Shown one piece after another: positions 8,894-17,157 of a stretch of DNA of 64,000 nt. A program made the translations under genes and the position numbers. Each line of letters opens with the position of its first letter. Position 1 is the first letter of the stretch. Source of the stretch: a virus; the IMG/VR virus record IMGVR_UViG_3300008107_000029, positions 1 to 64,000 of that record. The stretch is one strand, 5' to 3'. The notes beneath the pieces are model-generated. The model saw only the letters and a program-made list of their open reading frames with translations. It ran no database searches and was not told the origin of the DNA.

Positions 8894-10822
8894 TCACTTT
8901 ATGTCAGAAATATCACAGGCACCTGCTACGCATGCAAGTTCTTGGGAACCTGTTGTCATATCTGATGTCTCATACATCTTTAACCAATTCCAGTCAAGGG
9001 TGTGTGGTGTATTAGCAACTAATGCCTCATACTGCTCTTCTGTAATTGTTGTGTATGGTGCTTGCTGGTATGTGTGTTCTGAATAAGGCAAGAAAGATAC
9101 ACCAGACATTTCATCAATGTGCTCATATACCCAAGCACCTACAGCCATCCATTCACTTTCTTTTACTGATACGGTGATAGATGGTTTGTGCTCTGCCCAG
9201 TGTCTTTGATAAGCCAACCAAAGTTCCAAATGCTTAATTGCAGTTAGATCTTCTCTAACAAGAGATCCTTCTGGTGCCTTAATTGGAAAAGTAAAGACTG
9301 TTGTGTCGTTTGGCTTCATAACGTCTGGCTCTGCTTTTACACCCATGTCTTTTAGCATAGATGTAATTGGATCTTTGTTGTCTCCACGAATTGTACGAGC
9401 ATAGAACTGGCTATGCCAAGGGTGCATTCCTGAAGCACAGTTAACCAACTGAGAAACTGTTCCAGAAGGCTTAACGCAAGTAATTGCTGCTGACTGTGGA
9501 ATACCAATCTTTGCTGCCCATTCCTTATTTACTTCAACTGAATACTCACGAAGTTCTGTAAGCCACTTTTCAAGTTCTGCCATTCCATTTGTACCGTTAA
9601 GTGTTGGATGGCTAAACTGTCCAGTTAAAGAAACTCCGAGAAGTCTTTCTTCATTGCAGTTATCAGACCAAATCTTTCTTAGGTACTTAAATCTTGTAAA
9701 GGTAGACTGTACAGTTCCAAGAATTGTTGCAAGTCTAATTTTTTCTTTTAGTTCTTCTAGTGTATCGTTTTCACGAACAACAACTTCTGTTAGGTTACAG
9801 AACTCGTATGGACGAAGAATAATTTCTGAACATGGGTTTGTTCCAAAGTCAACTTCTGATTCTCTTCTTCCATTTTTTGCTGCAACTCTTTGTGCTGCTT
9901 CACGAGAAAAGATTCCTCGCTCTCCTGACTTTGAATCATACAGAGATTTCCACTCTGCAATAAAAACATCCATAGTTGGTTTTGTTGAATACACTGCTGA
10001 GTTATTTGCAAGAGCACGTTGTGCACTGTACTCCCACCAAGAACCTGACTTTGCACCTGCCATAGTTCTATCATTTAAATCAGAAAGAGAAATCATTGCT
10101 GAACGACGAACTCCACCGACAACTACAACTTCTGCAATCTTACACATAATGTCATGTGCTTCAATTGGAGTTAACTTTCTTCCCTTTGCATTGCTAATTG
10201 TTTCAACTGAAAAAGTAAATAGACGATGAAGTGGATCTGGACCAGATGCACGTCCACCAAAAGTTTTTAAACGAGAACCAACTGGTCTAACCTTTGACAT
10301 ATCCCAAGTTGGAATTTGTCCCTGATACAACAAAGCAATAAGTTCCTTAAGTGCCTTTGCCCAACCACTTTTAGAGTCTTCTACAACAATTGTTGTATTT
10401 GTTTTTTCAAAGTGTTCGTTAATAACTGGTAGTTGATTTACGTATTGTGATTCAACGGAATATCCAACACCTGTTCCACACATTAAAATATACATTGCTT
10501 CGTCAAAAGAACGAAGTGAGTCAACTGGTAAGTAAGCACAGTTGTAAAGGCAAACGTTATCTCTTTCTAATGCTGCTCCAGCAGTCATAAAGCCACGCAT
10601 TGACGGCATTACCTTTGTATCAAGAATTGCACTACGGATCTCTTCAATTACTGAAGAGTCGGTTTCAAATTCATTATGACGCTTCAAGGCATCAAACATA
10701 TAGTCTACGTATCTGTCGACTGTCTCATGCCAATCTTCTCGTCTGCCTTCCTCCTCATTCCATCTCGCATAGCGAGTCTTGTGAATTACTTGTTGGTATG
10801 CGGTTGGCAAACTAATTGACAT
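8894..10822 (-). CDS. nrdJ: Adenosylcobalamin-dependent (class II) ribonucleotide reductase
   Basis: 642 aa. It reduces ribonucleotides to deoxyribonucleotides using a B12-generated thiyl radical, supplying DNA precursors without oxygen or a second subunit. Landmarks: C91-x3-C95 in the N-terminal fold, GTGVGYS nearby, the radical-site finger loop NPCSEI with C331 and E333, then FCNL, and a C-terminal redox pair C-x4-C in ACVAGAC. Length fits the monomeric RTPR branch. A ribosome site (aaggaga) lies 8 nt before the ATG. The promoter is the minus-strand half of a divergent pair (10885-10913). Host cobalamin supply is implied. Confidence 0.92.
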   Translation of the reverse strand: MSISLPTAYQQVIHKTRYARWNEEEGRREDWHETVDRYVDYMFDALKRHNEFETDSSVIEEIRSAILDTKVMPSMRGFMTAGAALERDNVCLYNCAYLPVDSLRSFDEAMYILMCGTGVGYSVESQYVNQLPVINEHFEKTNTTIVVEDSKSGWAKALKELIALLYQGQIPTWDMSKVRPVGSRLKTFGGRASGPDPLHRLFTFSVETISNAKGRKLTPIEAHDIMCKIAEVVVVGGVRRSAMISLSDLNDRTMAGAKSGSWWEYSAQRALANNSAVYSTKPTMDVFIAEWKSLYDSKSGERGIFSREAAQRVAAKNGRRESEVDFGTNPCSEIILRPYEFCNLTEVVVRENDTLEELKEKIRLATILGTVQSTFTRFKYLRKIWSDNCNEERLLGVSLTGQFSHPTLNGTNGMAELEKWLTELREYSVEVNKEWAAKIGIPQSAAITCVKPSGTVSQLVNCASGMHPWHSQFYARTIRGDNKDPITSMLKDMGVKAEPDVMKPNDTTVFTFPIKAPEGSLVREDLTAIKHLELWLAYQRHWAEHKPSITVSVKESEWMAVGAWVYEHIDEMSGVSFLPYSEHTYQQAPYTTITEEQYEALVANTPHTLDWNWLKMYETSDMTTGSQELACVAGACDISDIK

Positions 10823-10863
10823 ATGACTGTCTCCTTTTCGTATTTGTAGTTAAAAATACCTCC

Positions 10864-10913
10864 TTGAAATTTGGAGGTAAGCCTAGTATACTACATGTAT
10901 GGTTCGTGGGCAA
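10864..10913. promoter_or_regulatory. Divergent promoters sharing one palindromic -10
   Basis: Plus strand: TTGAAA (10864-10869), 17 nt, TATACT (10887-10892). Minus strand: TTGCCC (plus 10908-10913), 17 nt, TATACT (plus 10885-10890). The -10 boxes overlap because AGTATACT is a palindrome, so polymerase can be bound in only one direction at a time. A hairpin-forming TACCTCC/GGAGGTA repeat lies in the reductase leader beside it. Confidence 0.75.
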
Positions 10914-10931
10914 ATTAACTCAGGAGGTAAG

Positions 10932-11168
10932 ATGAATAGAGATTTAACAATTCAAGAAGTGCACAAATATTTAAAACTAGTTGAACTAGGAGTGACTAAG
11001 CCTATATTATGTCCTCTAGATCAAGATCACATGCCAATGGTAAGTCAGTATGATGAAAAGTCACAAATGTCCTATTTTTACTGTCTAGCATGTGAGACAA
11101 AGTTACGCTTAGGTCAGAATTTAACTAAGTTTATATTTTCTCAACTTGACATATTTAAAACCCTCTGA
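10932..11168 (+). CDS. Small Cys/His protein divergent from the reductase
   Basis: 78 aa from an ATG with aggaggt 3 nt upstream; an earlier ATG at 10899 coincides with the expected transcription start and is less likely. It contains a CPLDQDH ... CLAC arrangement (two Cys/His pairs about 30 residues apart), a probable zinc ribbon. Transcribed from the shared divergent promoter. Function unknown. Confidence 0.65.
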   Translation: MNRDLTIQEVHKYLKLVELGVTKPILCPLDQDHMPMVSQYDEKSQMSYFYCLACETKLRLGQNLTKFIFSQLDIFKTL

Positions 11169-11174
11169 TAGACT
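11146..11174 (+). promoter_or_regulatory. Promoter of the lysozyme-like gene
   Basis: TTGACA (11146-11151), 17-nt spacer, TAGACT (11169-11174). The expected start of RNA, about 7 nt on, falls at or within 3 nt of the ATG at 11184, so the mRNA is probably leaderless. No ribosome site is present. Confidence 0.75.
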
Positions 11175-11183
11175 TTAATTATT

Positions 11184-11723
11184 ATGATTTATAAATATCA
11201 AAGAATATTTATAATTGTTGGATATATTTTTCTTATATTAGCAATTGTAAATATCACAGAGAGAGGTTATATATCGTCAAGAGCAGTAGCAGCGACTACT
11301 GTCCAAACTGATATCGCAAGATCTGAAAAGCAACTACGTGATCAGGTCATCAATTCTAAACAACTCACACCTGCCCAATTATTGTCAGTATTAAAGGATG
11401 CTGGATTTAAGGGAAACAACTTGCGTGAGGCTTGGGCCATTGCAATGAGAGAGTCTAATGGACGACCAAATGCATTCAATGGGGACCTTAGTACTGGTGA
11501 TCAGTCTTATGGAATTTTTCAGATAAATATGATTGGAGATCTAGGTCCTGATCGTCGTGATCGTTATGACTTAGAGAAAAACTCTGATTTGTTCAACCCT
11601 TACCTTAATGCTGAAATTGCATACAAGATGAGTCGTGGTGGTGAAGACTGGTCCTCATGGAAAGGTCTTACCCCTAGAGCAATGGAGTTCTACAAAGATT
11701 ATCCTAATTACTTTGATAAGTGA
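11184..11723 (+). CDS. Membrane-anchored lysozyme-like transglycosylase
   Basis: 179 aa. A hydrophobic N-terminal segment (residues ~8-25) acts as a signal anchor. From ~75 there is a lysozyme-like fold of the SLT type: catalytic Glu90 in AMRESNG, then SYGIFQIN at 108-115, and a final helix with GGEDWSSW. It would cleave the glycan strands of peptidoglycan. The topology (anchor then enzyme outside) suits a wall-opening role in lysis or a cell-surface modification during infection. The 3' end overlaps the convergent glycosyltransferase gene by 16 nt. Confidence 0.8.
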   Translation: MIYKYQRIFIIVGYIFLILAIVNITERGYISSRAVAATTVQTDIARSEKQLRDQVINSKQLTPAQLLSVLKDAGFKGNNLREAWAIAMRESNGRPNAFNGDLSTGDQSYGIFQINMIGDLGPDRRDRYDLEKNSDLFNPYLNAEIAYKMSRGGEDWSSWKGLTPRAMEFYKDYPNYFDK

Positions 11724-12688
11724 TTTCGTTCGGTAAATTCTGTAAAGAACTTATCGACCTTTGTAGACCAAGACCAGTCTCTATGAATCTCATGAGATTT
11801 AATTTCAAACTCACTTAAATACTGTTGTGGATTGTTGTATACCATCATGATCTTTTCTTTGAAGTCTGTCATGTCTGGTTTAAACATCATACCTGGATGA
11901 GTCTCTTGCCAAGGATGCATAGACAGTTCTGATTTAATAGCCAAGTCATCTGCAAGGTATTGATAGTCTGCCCAACCAGATGTAAAGATTGCTGGCATTC
12001 CTGTAGCCATTGCCTGAAGTGGCATTAAACCAAATCCTTCACCCCAAGATGGATAAAGCATTACGTGGCAAGAAGCATATAAGTCTGCCATCTCTGTATA
12101 GTTAAGATTACTTAAAATTACTTTAATATTTGGCTCTGTGTAGCAAGCCTCTGGAAGAGGATAATGCTTGTCTGAATTCTTGTAGCCCTTAATTACTAAC
12201 TCTACGTCATTGTTGCCTGCAAATAGGTCTAGAAAGGCTTCTACGGTCTCTGTAAGGCCTTTTCGTAGGGCAGGGTGGCCTACATGTAAAAACCTGAGTT
12301 TATAGTTTAGAGATCTTCCTCTTGGCGAGAAAGTATCATCAATTCCGTGATGAAAAACCTTTACGTCTTTAATTCCGTGATCTTCAAAAACATTTTTGGT
12401 AAATTGATTAGGTGCCCAGATTTCATCGCAGCCAAGCATTGGCTCAATCCAGTCTCCTTCGTTGGTGGGAAGCATTGTAGACTCCCAAGGGGTGTATCCA
12501 ATCTTAAGTGACTTGTCGTCAAAGAATTGATAGTGGTGTGGTTGAATAAAGTTGATTTCTACATTGGCAGGAATCTTATTTGTCATTACAGAGTAACCTA
12601 ATTTAGTAAGGTTGGTCATTAGTTTAAAATTTGCATAGCCGTAGCCAGTAGGCAAAAGTCCAGTGCCATTGTTAAATGAAATTTTCAT
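11708..12688 (-). CDS. GT4-like glycosyltransferase (GT-B fold)
   Basis: 326 aa. The C-terminal half has the nucleotide-sugar site of group 1 transferases: LRFLHVGHPALRKGL, VELVIKGY, then LYPSWGEGFGLMPLQAMATG in which the E-x7-E type motif lies (EGFGLMPLQAM). It transfers a sugar from a nucleotide donor to an unknown acceptor, perhaps virion proteins, DNA or host wall glycans. A -10 (TACAAT, plus 12695-12700) lies 6 nt before the ATG with no ribosome site, so a leaderless mRNA is likely. Confidence 0.82.
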   Translation of the reverse strand: MKISFNNGTGLLPTGYGYANFKLMTNLTKLGYSVMTNKIPANVEINFIQPHHYQFFDDKSLKIGYTPWESTMLPTNEGDWIEPMLGCDEIWAPNQFTKNVFEDHGIKDVKVFHHGIDDTFSPRGRSLNYKLRFLHVGHPALRKGLTETVEAFLDLFAGNNDVELVIKGYKNSDKHYPLPEACYTEPNIKVILSNLNYTEMADLYASCHVMLYPSWGEGFGLMPLQAMATGMPAIFTSGWADYQYLADDLAIKSELSMHPWQETHPGMMFKPDMTDFKEKIMMVYNNPQQYLSEFEIKSHEIHRDWSWSTKVDKFFTEFTERNHLSK

Positions 12689-12702
12689 AAACGGATTGTA
12701 TC

Positions 12703-12990
12703 CTATTTCCAGTTCTTAGTCGCTATATCGGAAAGGATCTTTAGTTGACCCTTTATTTCTTGAACATCAGCCTTTGTGTCATTTAACACGTCAGCCATCG
12801 AGTCTCCACCATTTGGATAGAGTTGATGCTCAATCTTATCAAGTCTTTCTCCAAGTGTACGACCCTTGCTATCCTTCTTAAAGATAACTTCAAATTTTCT
12901 AGCCATTCCGTAGCCAAAAAACCATACGCCTGCTATGACTGTGATCAGTTCCCAATATTGTAAAAACAGTTTGATGGGTTCTTCCCACAT
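12703..12990 (-). CDS. Single-pass membrane protein, DUF2746-like
   Basis: 95 aa: one transmembrane helix (~13-30), a basic stretch, then a helical tail likely to form a coiled coil (TLGERLDKIEHQL ... DTKADVQEIKGQL). This layout matches small membrane proteins that accompany lysis genes in actinophages (DUF2746-like). A ribosome site aagaggaat precedes the ATG. It lies in a pair with the 13055-13318 membrane protein, separated by a terminator hairpin. Confidence 0.6.
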   Translation of the reverse strand: MWEEPIKLFLQYWELITVIAGVWFFGYGMARKFEVIFKKDSKGRTLGERLDKIEHQLYPNGGDSMADVLNDTKADVQEIKGQLKILSDIATKNWK

Positions 12991-13018
12991 TCTGCATATT
13001 CCTCTTTTCTATATTAAA

Positions 13019-13039
13019 GGGGCTGGACTTACCAGCCCC
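13019..13039 (-). terminator. Rho-independent terminator
   Basis: 8-bp GC-rich stem GGGGCTGG/CCAGCCCC with a 5-nt loop, followed on the minus strand by TTTAATAT. It ends transcription of the 13055-13318 gene. Confidence 0.8.
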
Positions 13040-13054
13040 CTCAACATAATGTTA

Positions 13055-13318
13055 TTACTTGACTGTAGTCTTCTTCTTTGCTGGTGCCTTCTTAGGCTTT
13101 GCTGCAACTGCAGCAGCCTTAATGTCTTCTGCGGATGGTGTTCTACCAAAAGCAGGGTCATTAGGATTTGCATATCGAAGTGCTACGGGTGCTAGTGCTG
13201 CTACCAATGACCAAACTAGGTCCTTTGGATCAGTAACACCTGCCATGTAAAGAGTACCTACACCTGCAAGGACAGAACGTCCATAAGATGACAGTAGTTC
13301 TTTTAGTGATTTAGACAT
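13055..13318 (-). CDS. Small membrane protein, holin candidate
   Basis: 87 aa. A first hydrophobic segment (GRSVLAGVGTLYMAGV) and a second (LVWSLVAALAPVALRY) are separated by a short turn. The C terminus is lysine/alanine/proline-rich and cytoplasmic in character. Two short helices plus a charged tail fit a holin or an antiholin. A ribosome site (aaaggagac) precedes the ATG and a terminator follows. Other holin candidates are at 60174-60488 and 60491-60661, so the role is not settled. Confidence 0.6.
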   Translation of the reverse strand: MSKSLKELLSSYGRSVLAGVGTLYMAGVTDPKDLVWSLVAALAPVALRYANPNDPAFGRTPSAEDIKAAAVAAKPKKAPAKKKTTVK

Positions 13319-13421
13319 TTATGTCTCCTTTTTTTGTACAGCCTAAAAAGACTGGTAATATCTATTGTACACTATGATTGTTTTATGGTATTATTAGATT
13401 CTACGAGAAAGAGAAATAATA

Positions 13422-13649
13422 ATGGCAGAACTACACGAATCCCCAGAAAATGACATGAATGCCAATTCTGGGATTGTTAACTTTATCATGCTTGGAAGAA
13501 TTTACGATTTGTTAATGTTAATTGCAGATGCACAAGGCAAGGGAGCCGAAGCACTGGATCTATACAGCAAGCATCAGCAAGGACTATTAATGTCCCCACT
13601 TCCAGCCTTAGCACCACAGGTAGAAGAGGAAAATGTCCAAGAGAATTAA
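13422..13649 (+). CDS. Hypothetical small protein
   Basis: 75 aa with an amphipathic central helix (IMLGRIYDLLMLIADAQGKG) and an acidic end. Unrecognised. An extended -10 (TGG-TATTAT) and TTGTAC 18 nt before it lie upstream. It overlaps the start of the next gene, giving a three-gene plus-strand operon ending in the methyltransferases. Confidence 0.55.
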   Translation: MAELHESPENDMNANSGIVNFIMLGRIYDLLMLIADAQGKGAEALDLYSKHQQGLLMSPLPALAPQVEEENVQEN

Positions 13650-13770
13650 AACTGTTTTGGCTTTAACAGCATTTTTTATATTCCCACTACTTGCAGTTTT
13701 GTTTGTTGGAAAACTTATCTTTGAACAAATGGAAAAAATTAATTTTGACTTTGACCTTAATGAGGACTAA
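13633..13770 (+). CDS. Single-span membrane peptide
   Basis: 45 aa, starting inside the end of the previous gene after a gagga ribosome site. Residues ~7-30 are strongly hydrophobic, preceded by KRIK, so the N terminus should stay inside. An acidic tail follows. The stop overlaps the ATG of the methyltransferase gene by one base (TAATG). Confidence 0.6.
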   Translation: MSKRIKTVLALTAFFIFPLLAVLFVGKLIFEQMEKINFDFDLNED

Positions 13771-14564
13771 TGGAATACAAAGACAGATCACACCTAGAGG
13801 ATATTGCTAAAAGAGGAGTCTCCTCTAGAGATGTTGATGGAACCACATTTTATAAAATGATGGATACGTTTGAAATTTGTGTTGATCAAGATGACCACGG
13901 ATTTGCACCACACGCAGAAGATGGATATTGGGAATCTTGGATTACGCTTTGGATGTCGAAAAATATAGCACCTGGTTCTTTTGTAGCAGACATTGGTGCT
14001 AACCACGGATACTACTCGTTATTTCTTGCTGCACAAGACTGCCCCGTACACGCATACGAACCACAAGAAAAATTATGTGCCTTAATAGCAAAATCTGTTG
14101 AGGCAAACAACTTCGAAAATTTAAGGGTCTTTCAAGAGGCTGTAAGCGATGAGGCTGGATGGGCAGAGTTTATTGTTCCTATTCACCACGGTATGAATGC
14201 AACATTAACAGAACCAGGATATATGCCTGATGGATTTGAAACTATCTCAGTTCCTACTTCAAAATTAGATGACGTCCAATGGGACTACGATTTTATTAAG
14301 ATTGATGCTGAGGGTGCAGAAAACAAAATTTGGGATGGTATGCAGGAGTGGCTAGAACGTAATCCAGAAGTAACAATCCTAATGGAGTGGAGATATGATA
14401 GATATCCAGATCCAGAGACATTCGCTCAAAGTATATTCGAAAAAATGAGTGTGAAGGCAGTTAACTTCGATGGAAATGAAGAAGATATAGATCTTGAACG
14501 CTTGTATACTCGAAAAAATGCTGACTGGATGCTTGTTCTGCGAAAGGATACCAATAGGCCCTGA
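13770..14564 (+). CDS. FkbM-family SAM methyltransferase
   Basis: 264 aa. The SAM-binding motif ADIGANHGYYSLFL lies at ~73-87 (D74, G76, N78), followed by VHAYEP for the ribose and FIKIDAEGAE, all hallmarks of FkbM enzymes that O-methylate sugars or peptides. The family often acts on polysaccharide or antibiotic sugars, so it may modify a glycan made by the phage glycosyltransferases. Translation is coupled to the membrane peptide upstream, and a diverged relative follows directly. Confidence 0.85.
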   Translation: MEYKDRSHLEDIAKRGVSSRDVDGTTFYKMMDTFEICVDQDDHGFAPHAEDGYWESWITLWMSKNIAPGSFVADIGANHGYYSLFLAAQDCPVHAYEPQEKLCALIAKSVEANNFENLRVFQEAVSDEAGWAEFIVPIHHGMNATLTEPGYMPDGFETISVPTSKLDDVQWDYDFIKIDAEGAENKIWDGMQEWLERNPEVTILMEWRYDRYPDPETFAQSIFEKMSVKAVNFDGNEEDIDLERLYTRKNADWMLVLRKDTNRP

Positions 14565-14583
14565 AGCAGGGCACTTTATCCAT

Positions 14584-15348
14584 ATGAACTTTAACGGACC
14601 TACAAATAAGACTGAAGGGGACTACTCCCTTATATTAGATACTTTCTGGCTATTTACAAAGTACCCACATGATATTGCCATAACTAGAGAGTTAGGCTTA
14701 AATGCTGGATGGGACCCAGAATCCTGTGATGCCATTTTGCATAATGTAAAGCCAGGGGATGTATGTGTAAATGTTGGAATTGACTTTGGCTACTTTACTG
14801 AAATTATGGCAAGGCTTGCTGGTAAAAATGGAAAAGTAATCTCCGTAAGCCCAGTTTCTGAAATTATTGAAAATTACAAAAAGTCGACGGCTAAAAACGA
14901 CTATACCAATACTGCCCCTATAGAGTTATACATAGAGGCCCTAGGCAATAGAGAATTAGATGTAAGGTTTATATACCTAGAGGAAAACCCTGGAGCCTCA
15001 TATATTAAGAAACTAGGAATATCTCACGATGTTATGGGCCATGGGCAGTTTGAGGTTATAAATATGAAAACCAAGCCTTTTAAAGAGATATATCAAGGGG
15101 ATGTAGACTTTGCTATAGTAAAGGCTTCAGGATACGAATTAGAGGCCTTACAGGGCTTTCTAAGGCTACCTAAGACCCTAGTCATAGAATATGTTACACC
15201 TTGGGCAAGTAATGAGTATGTTGATTTTATTTTTGATAACTACGAAGTCAGAACCAATAAAGAAGTTCCTGTATTCCGTAATGATGATTTACTTAGATCA
15301 CATCTGAATACTGTGCTTGTATGTAGATTAAAGGACTCTATCATATAA
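14584..15348 (+). CDS. Diverged FkbM-like protein, probably weak or inactive
   Basis: 254 aa from ATG 14584; an earlier in-frame ATG (14494) would overlap the previous gene by 70 nt. It has the FkbM layout but key positions differ. The SAM motif reads VCVNVGIDFGYFTE rather than D-x-GAN-x-G, and the later IDxEGxE motif reads IVKASGYELEA. The fold is probably kept but catalysis is doubtful. It may act as a partner of the intact enzyme upstream. No clear ribosome site is present. Confidence 0.65.
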   Translation: MNFNGPTNKTEGDYSLILDTFWLFTKYPHDIAITRELGLNAGWDPESCDAILHNVKPGDVCVNVGIDFGYFTEIMARLAGKNGKVISVSPVSEIIENYKKSTAKNDYTNTAPIELYIEALGNRELDVRFIYLEENPGASYIKKLGISHDVMGHGQFEVINMKTKPFKEIYQGDVDFAIVKASGYELEALQGFLRLPKTLVIEYVTPWASNEYVDFIFDNYEVRTNKEVPVFRNDDLLRSHLNTVLVCRLKDSII

Positions 15349-15531
15349 AAGGTCAGAAGTCCTGACTAGCCACCGATTTTTTATAGAAAAAATACTATCT
15401 TTTATTAATATAAGTATTTTCTATTATATATTTTTTTACCTATATTTATTTTACTTATAGGTATTTTCTTCTTATATTTAGATTATACACAAAACTTTAT
15501 TATCAAGAGTAAAATGTCCTATTTTGTACCT

Positions 15532-16035
15532 TTATGGTTGCCATAGTTTAAATTGTCTATAGGGAGAATCAAAACTAGGCTGATTCTTCATTTTACCTAT
15601 CTTTACTTGCATATAAACTTTATCAGAACCGTCTAGGTTCCAGCATAGAGAGCCATACCAGATCTTAGGAGTGTTTTTACCTAGTACCCATGTGTTTGTA
15701 GCAGTAGAGTCCCTCACACCCCCTGATTTTAGTCTTACAAATCTTACTTTGATATATTTAGGATTCTTATCCCTAAAGTTTAACTTTAGACCTCCACAGT
15801 ATATTGATCTACTACTTACAGGATCTAAATAGTCTTCTCCTGTAAAGTCTAAAGTATGCCATTTACCATCAGCCTTGATCTTTTGTGTAAATTCATCTTT
15901 CTTTAATTGTCTTGCGTACTCTCCAGGATATATCTCATCAAAGAACATCTTGGAGTATTCTGGATTAGCCTTTACCCCCACCGAGCCAAAAAACAATAGG
16001 GATAGGGTAAATATAAATATTTGAATTTTCCTCAT
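15532..16035 (-). CDS. Secreted protein of unknown function
   Basis: 167 aa with a classical signal peptide (MRK, hydrophobic core to ~20, cleavage after VKA). The mature part is beta-rich and basic and holds two Cys far apart (YCGGL and SLCWN), compatible with one disulfide. No known domain seen. The -10 (TATATT) is 5 nt before the ATG and no ribosome site is present, again pointing to leaderless expression. The AT-rich gap 15349-15531 beside it holds a small GTCAG/CTGAC hairpin and nothing else I can name. Confidence 0.65.
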   Translation of the reverse strand: MRKIQIFIFTLSLLFFGSVGVKANPEYSKMFFDEIYPGEYARQLKKDEFTQKIKADGKWHTLDFTGEDYLDPVSSRSIYCGGLKLNFRDKNPKYIKVRFVRLKSGGVRDSTATNTWVLGKNTPKIWYGSLCWNLDGSDKVYMQVKIGKMKNQPSFDSPYRQFKLWQP

Positions 16036-16146
16036 ATTTTAATATAACACAGATAGGCCTTTGATTTTGGAAAAATGTGAATGTCTGTAAAACATGTATG
16101 ATACGAGTTTTTTATATGCGATCTAGAAATATATAGTGAGCACATA

Positions 16147-16170
16147 GGGGGAGTGCCATAGCACCCCCCC
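16147..16170 (-). terminator. GC-rich hairpin
   Basis: 10-bp stem (one G-U on the minus-strand RNA) with a 4-nt loop, just after the small gene 16177-16347. No U-tract follows, so termination may be partial. Confidence 0.6.
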
Positions 16171-16176
16171 GTCTGC

Positions 16177-16347
16177 TTAGTTATCCATAACGGCTTGATA
16201 AAATTTATCAGCGTTGAAGTTTGGGTTATCTGATAGAAAATAATCTGAGAAATCTTCTACCAAATCACTCATAGTTTCGATACCTAATTCATCTAGGTAA
16301 TCTTTTAGAATGTTAGCCGTAGCCACATAATCTTTTCTAGTCATCAT
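16177..16347 (-). CDS. Conserved small phage protein
   Basis: 56 aa, starting at the ATGA overlap with the upstream gene. It follows a pattern common in phages: a start like RKDYVATANIL, then a DFSDYFLSDNPNF segment and a closing KFYQAV helix. Such proteins are widespread, but their role is unknown to me. Last gene of the minus operon driven from 16883-16911. Confidence 0.65.
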   Translation of the reverse strand: MMTRKDYVATANILKDYLDELGIETMSDLVEDFSDYFLSDNPNFNADKFYQAVMDN

Positions 16348-16565
16348 TTTTCTACCACCCTTCTACCTTCACGATAGAATATCTTAGTGTAACACTTGCC
16401 TAGTGGCGTGTAGAGATTTACTGTCGAATACTCGTTAGCAAATCCCCAATCAGTAAATGCAAGAAAGTTCTTGAACGCTTGCAACTCATCTGAGTATTGG
16501 AATGTATTGTTAGGCTGTTTAGCCTCATCATATGTAACAGTTATCTTATACAAATTAGTTACCAT
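16344..16565 (-). CDS. Hypothetical small protein
   Basis: 73 aa from the internal ATG 16565, which avoids a large overlap with the gene before it. Beta-rich N terminus (LYKITVTYDEA), basic C terminus. Middle gene of a three-gene operon with 11- and 4-nt overlaps. Confidence 0.6.
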   Translation of the reverse strand: MVTNLYKITVTYDEAKQPNNTFQYSDELQAFKNFLAFTDWGFANEYSTVNLYTPLGKCYTKIFYREGRRVVEK

Positions 16566-16764
16566 TCTTTCTGTAATCAAATACCCAACGACTTTCGTTA
16601 GGTGATAGGTATTTGTGAGAGATGTGTCCCTCACTTGCTACCATATGGACAAATGCCATACGGCTTATATAGTTACCATTCGCAAGGCGAAAGATATTCT
16701 TATTCTTAGTATTGCTACTAGCCATAGGATGACTAGGCTCTACTACTACTGTTAGTGAGTTCAT
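16555..16764 (-). CDS. Hypothetical small protein
   Basis: 69 aa with a good ribosome site (aaagaaagggg) before the ATG. Contains NGNYISRMAFVHMVASEG followed by a short basic end. First gene after the promoter at 16883-16911. No family recognised. Confidence 0.6.
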   Translation of the reverse strand: MNSLTVVVEPSHPMASSNTKNKNIFRLANGNYISRMAFVHMVASEGHISHKYLSPNESRWVFDYRKNGN

Positions 16765-16882
16765 ATTGAACCCCTTTCTTTTTATTCGATTAGACTTTCT
16801 AATCTTTTTGCTGACCTAGGTTATTTGCTTATCTTATTTGATAAGGCTCACTAGGATTTCTTATTTAGTTGTTATAGTAGAT

Positions 16883-16948
16883 ATTGTAGCACCTACCACT
16901 GACATTTTGACCCTTTTTAGGGGGTGTGTCGATGTGATTTACACCACA
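16883..16948 (-). promoter_or_regulatory. Early promoter with ATGTCAG spacer and CRP-like operator
   Basis: Minus-strand GTCAAA (plus 16906-16911), 17 nt beginning ATGTCAGTGG, and TACAAT (16883-16888) with TGC before it. A near-palindrome TGTGA-TTTACA-CCACA lies at 16933-16948, its centre 29.5 nt upstream of the -35. It overlaps the end of gene 16939-17109. Confidence 0.75.
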
Positions 16949-17109
16949 CTAGGGGACTTATCGTAGGTATATCCTACGCCTGCCTCATAGTATGCGAACA
17001 TCTGTTCGGTTTTGTGAGATTTGTCTGACTTGCAGAACCTATCCCAACTATCACCTGTCCAATTACAGGAGAGGCACTTACTTACTTGATGTGATAATAC
17101 TTTAGTCAT
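16939..17109 (-). CDS. Small zinc-knuckle protein
   Basis: 56 aa from ATG 17109, behind a good aaaggg site; the longer frame would start inside the promoter. Contains CLSCNWTG near the N terminus and another Cys at ~27. Possibly metal-binding. Single-gene unit with its own promoter. Confidence 0.6.
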   Translation of the reverse strand: MTKVLSHQVSKCLSCNWTGDSWDRFCKSDKSHKTEQMFAYYEAGVGYTYDKSPSVV

Positions 17110-17157
17110 TTTGACCCTTTCTAGTTTGAGAACCTTTCTCAACTTTCTATATACCAT

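Noticed and set aside
9654-10229. 191-codon plus-strand frame inside the reductase gene
   Set aside because: Lies entirely antisense to a conserved enzyme; composition is that of a reverse translation.
8960-10830. B12 riboswitch for the cobalamin-dependent reductase
   Set aside because: The leader before the gene is only about 50 nt and shows just one small hairpin; no cobalamin aptamer features.
14494-14583. Longer N terminus of the second FkbM-like protein
   Set aside because: Would overlap the first methyltransferase by 70 nt and adds a Cys-rich stretch foreign to the family.
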